DNA of 9,117 nt. Origin: Bacteroidota bacterium. GTDB taxonomy: Bacteria > Bacteroidota > Bacteroidia > Flavobacteriales > Flavobacteriaceae. Shown in pieces: positions 6,900-9,117 of this stretch (position 1 is the first letter of the stretch; every line of letters starts with the position of its first letter). The stretch is taken from NCBI GenBank assembly GCA_024280815.1, contig JAJRPL010000049.1, forward strand, positions 1 to 9,117, in the 5' to 3' direction. The notes under the pieces were generated by a model, which was given only the letters and a program-made list of their open reading frames with translations, searched no databases and was not told the origin of the DNA. A program made the position numbers and the translations under genes.

Positions 6900-8000
6900 A
6901 TGAAATTTTTACAAATAGCTTTTTTAAGTATAATCTTAATCTCTTGTAAATCATCAAATTATTCAGATTTAGAAGATGGTCTTTATGCTGACATACAAAC
7001 TGACAAAGGGAGTATTTTAGTTAAGTTAAGCTATGCAGAAACTCCAATTACTGTTGCAAATTTTGTATCCTTAGCTGAAGGGAATAATAAATATGTTGCT
7101 AAAAAATTCAAAGGAAAACCTTTTTTTGATGGCTTAAAATTTTATAGAGTTGAAAAAGGGTTTTTAATTCAAGGGGGCGATCCAAAAGAAAATGGAACTG
7201 GCGGACCAGGATATCAATTTGAAGATGAATTCCCTACCAATGATGATGCTAATTTATTATTTTCACATAATAAAGCAGGTGTTTTATCTATGGCAAATTC
7301 AGGGTCAGACACTAACGGAAGTCAATTTTTTATAACCCAAAAAGCAATGCCTAATTTAAATGGTGTTCATTCAGTTTTTGGGCATGTAATTAAAGGTCAG
7401 AAAGTCGTTGATGCTATTGCGAAGAATGATGTTCTAAATAAAATGGAAATCATTCGGGTTGGTAATGCTGCTAAAAAATTTAATGCTTCAAAAGTTTTTA
7501 GTGAATACTTTAAAAGCCTAGAAGAGGAAGAAAAAAAAAGAAAAGAGAATATCAAGCAAGCAAAAATTTCTTTTTTAAAAAGAATAGATAAAGCTAAACA
7601 TAATTCAATCGTGATGCTATCAGGATTAAAAATTTATTTTATAAACAAAAACGAAGGAAAAAAACCTAGAGTAGAATCAAAAGTAAATGTTTTTTATGCT
7701 GGATATTTTACTAATGGAGAATTGTTTGATTCTAATCGTAAAGAAATTGCAGATTTACACGGAAAATATGATGATAAAAAAGAGGCAAGAGGTGGATATG
7801 AACCTGTAGTTATGGATTATAGTCCAGATGCTACTTTAATTTCAGGATTTAAAGAAGGTTTGCGACAAATGAGAGTTGGAGATAAGGCAATACTCTTTAT
7901 CCCTTCTCATTTAGCTTATGGGACTCATGGTCATGGACAAATACCACCAGATACTGACTTGATTTTTGAATTGGAGATAGTTGAACAACCTATTGAGTAG
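6900..8000 (+). CDS. Double-domain peptidyl-prolyl isomerase lipoprotein (cyclophilin-FKBP fusion)
   Basis: The protein should catalyse cis-trans isomerisation at proline in exported proteins in the periplasm. It has 366 residues. The signal peptide ends in the lipobox LISC (Cys16). The cyclophilin domain (about 28-190) contains FYRVEKGFLIQGGDP, GSQFFIT and LNGVHSVFGHV. Arg83, Gln91, Phe144 and His157 correspond to CypA Arg55, Gln63, Phe113 and His126, while CypA Trp121 aligns with Asn152. A charged, probably helical linker (200-235, EEEEKKRKE) joins it to an FKBP domain (about 258-363). There FKBP12 residues Tyr26, Phe36, Asp37, Ile56, Tyr82 and Phe99 appear as Tyr266, Phe276, Asp277, Ile314, Tyr340 and Phe356, and Trp59 becomes Phe317. 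A loop of about 25 residues follows the Phe-Asp pair. It is the last gene of the operon, 8 bases after gldI, and no classical terminator follows. Confidence 0.93.
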   Translation: MKFLQIAFLSIILISCKSSNYSDLEDGLYADIQTDKGSILVKLSYAETPITVANFVSLAEGNNKYVAKKFKGKPFFDGLKFYRVEKGFLIQGGDPKENGTGGPGYQFEDEFPTNDDANLLFSHNKAGVLSMANSGSDTNGSQFFITQKAMPNLNGVHSVFGHVIKGQKVVDAIAKNDVLNKMEIIRVGNAAKKFNASKVFSEYFKSLEEEEKKRKENIKQAKISFLKRIDKAKHNSIVMLSGLKIYFINKNEGKKPRVESKVNVFYAGYFTNGELFDSNRKEIADLHGKYDDKKEARGGYEPVVMDYSPDATLISGFKEGLRQMRVGDKAILFIPSHLAYGTHGHGQIPPDTDLIFELEIVEQPIE

Positions 8001-8048
8001 TGAAGGTATTATACCAATTTGACTTTTTATGAGAACTTGATATTATCC

Positions 8049-9107
8049 TTATTTTTTTGATAAAATTTTGTTAGCTGCCTCAAAAGGGGTCAATTGATTA
8101 TTATGAACTTGTTTTAATACTTTTTTAAGTTCTTTCTTCACATTTTTATTGTCATAAAATTGTCGCTTTAATTGCTCATCAATAGTTTCTAGTACCCAAT
8201 ATTTATTTTGATGATTACGACGTTCATCAAAATAATGATTCTTTTTTGTTAGGCTTAGATAAGATAAAATAATGTCCCAAACACTTTCAATTCCTGAGTT
8301 TTTTAAAGCACTACAGATAGCTATTTTAGGTATCCATCCACTATTTTTAGGAGGGTATAAATGTAAAGCTCTACTAAATTCTGTTTTTGCAAGTTCAGCC
8401 TTTTTTAAATTTTCACCATCAGCTTTATTAATGATTATGGCATCTGCCATTTCTATAATTCCGCGTTTTATACCTTGAAGTTCATCGCCAGCACCTGCTA
8501 ATTTCAACAGTAAAAAGAAATCGACCATAGAGTGTACTGTGGTTTCTGATTGACCTACACCAACAGTTTCTATAAGTATGGTGTCAAACCCTGCCGCTTC
8601 ACATAACAGAATTGTCTCTCGGGTTTTTCTAGCAACACCACCTAAAGAATCATTAGTAGGAGAAGGACGAATAAATGCATTTTTGTCTTTCACCAATTGT
8701 TCCATTCGGGTTTTATCACCCAAAATACTGCCTTTATTTACTGAACTACTTGGGTCAATAGCCAATACAGCCACTTTTTTTCCTAATTGAGTCAAATACT
8801 TGCCAAAAGCTTCAATAAAAGTACTTTTTCCAACACCGGGAACTCCCGTAATTCCGATTCTAACTGATTTATTAGCATAGGGCAAACATTCTTGGAGAAT
8901 TTTTCTTGCTTTTTTTTGATGTGTAGTATTTGTACTTTCTACTAGGGTAATAGCTCTGCTTAGATACGTAATATTACCTTTAACAATGTTCTCAACAAAC
9001 ACTTTAGTTGTAGGAAGTTTCTCTCTAGTCAATTTTATTTTTTGAATAGATTTAGGCTGTTTTATACCTTTTACTTCTTTTAGTATGTTTTTATTTTTAG
9101 TATCCAT
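8049..9107 (-). CDS. meaB: Methylmalonyl-CoA mutase-associated GTPase MeaB
   Basis: MeaB is a cytoplasmic G3E-family GTPase that gates cofactor loading into, and protects, adenosylcobalamin-dependent methylmalonyl-CoA mutase. The 352-residue protein has a lysine-rich N-terminal extension (1-35), a helical segment with SRAITLVES (50-58), the Walker A P-loop GVPGVGKST (88-96), IDPSSS (117-122), GSILGDKTRM (126-135), the Walker B/switch block IETVGVGQSE (179-188) and the guanine-specificity motif NKAD (227-230). The C-terminal helices (about 310-352) match the usual dimerisation arm. ATG 9107 is the only Met before residue 135. The 10 bases upstream contain no in-frame stop, so a start further out cannot be excluded. 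No mutase gene lies in the window. The gene is convergent with the isomerase operon, 48 bases apart, and the related name ArgK is historical. Confidence 0.95.
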   Translation of the reverse strand: MDTKNKNILKEVKGIKQPKSIQKIKLTREKLPTTKVFVENIVKGNITYLSRAITLVESTNTTHQKKARKILQECLPYANKSVRIGITGVPGVGKSTFIEAFGKYLTQLGKKVAVLAIDPSSSVNKGSILGDKTRMEQLVKDKNAFIRPSPTNDSLGGVARKTRETILLCEAAGFDTILIETVGVGQSETTVHSMVDFFLLLKLAGAGDELQGIKRGIIEMADAIIINKADGENLKKAELAKTEFSRALHLYPPKNSGWIPKIAICSALKNSGIESVWDIILSYLSLTKKNHYFDERRNHQNKYWVLETIDEQLKRQFYDNKNVKKELKKVLKQVHNNQLTPFEAANKILSKK

Positions 9108-9117
9108 TGTCTTAGAA

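Noticed and set aside
8005..8015. GGTATTATACC palindrome after the isomerase gene as a terminator or operator
   Set aside because: The centre is a single base, the arms are five pairs, and there is no adjacent T-run of terminator type. It may be chance in AT-rich DNA.
8272..8790. Plus-strand open frames at 8272-8478 and 8578-8790
   Set aside because: Both are antisense to meaB, which is clearly coding throughout with all GTPase motifs. The small products have no family features.
1..9117. CRISPR arrays, tRNA or rRNA genes, insertion sequences, phage or toxin-antitoxin modules
   Set aside because: I looked for regularly spaced repeats, tRNA cloverleaf signatures, transposase or integrase motifs and small paired open frames on both strands and found none. 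Nearly all of the window is taken up by the eight genes listed.

Overview
The window looks like a chromosomal segment from a gliding-type member of the Bacteroidota, most likely class Flavobacteriia. It is strongly AT-rich. It contains the gliding gene gldI and a large secreted protein with a C-terminal type IX secretion (T9SS) sorting domain. It has several lipoproteins with short flavobacterial-type signal peptides. Upstream of genes there are TAnnTTTG-like -7 boxes rather than sigma-70 boxes, and recognisable Shine-Dalgarno sequences are scarce. The genus cannot be settled from the sequence alone.

Layout, left to right. Bases 1-120 are the last 39 codons of a DUF721/DciA-like gene whose start lies outside the window. 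A promoter-like box then leads into a 1161-residue T9SS cargo protein (188-3673, +) with a signal peptide, three Ig-like choice-of-anchor-D/ASPM-type repeats, a lamin-tail-like region, beta-rich spacer regions and a type A sorting domain. It converges on ndk (3750-4169, -), and a strong symmetrical hairpin that can terminate in both directions sits between them. Upstream of ndk on the same strand is a PhoD-like metallophosphatase lipoprotein (4234-5253, -). Divergent from that starts a tight three-gene operon on the plus strand: a DHH/DHHA1 phosphoesterase of NrnA type (5328-6362), gldI (6352-6891, overlapping by 11 bases) and a cyclophilin-FKBP fusion lipoprotein (6900-8000, 8-base gap). The window ends with meaB (8049-9107, -), convergent to the operon.

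How the genes fit together. The clearest functional unit is the operon. Its first protein is a cytoplasmic nanoRNA/pAp phosphatase. The second and third are envelope lipoproteins with peptidyl-prolyl isomerase folds: GldI, whose FKBP active site looks degraded, and a double-domain isomerase whose FKBP site looks largely intact. The likely job of this pair is folding of exported proteins, including gliding/T9SS components. The large T9SS cargo protein is a user of that export route, although it is not in the operon. Ndk (nucleotide balancing), MeaB (protection of B12-dependent methylmalonyl-CoA mutase) and the DUF721 protein (possible helicase loading) are housekeeping genes.

I found no tRNA, rRNA, CRISPR array, insertion sequence, phage gene or toxin-antitoxin pair, and no clear evidence of a wholly new system. 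The points most worth following are the contrast between the two FKBP domains, the cyclophilin-FKBP fusion, the probable very short or absent leader of the DHH gene, and the accessory-looking position and domain make-up of the T9SS cargo.
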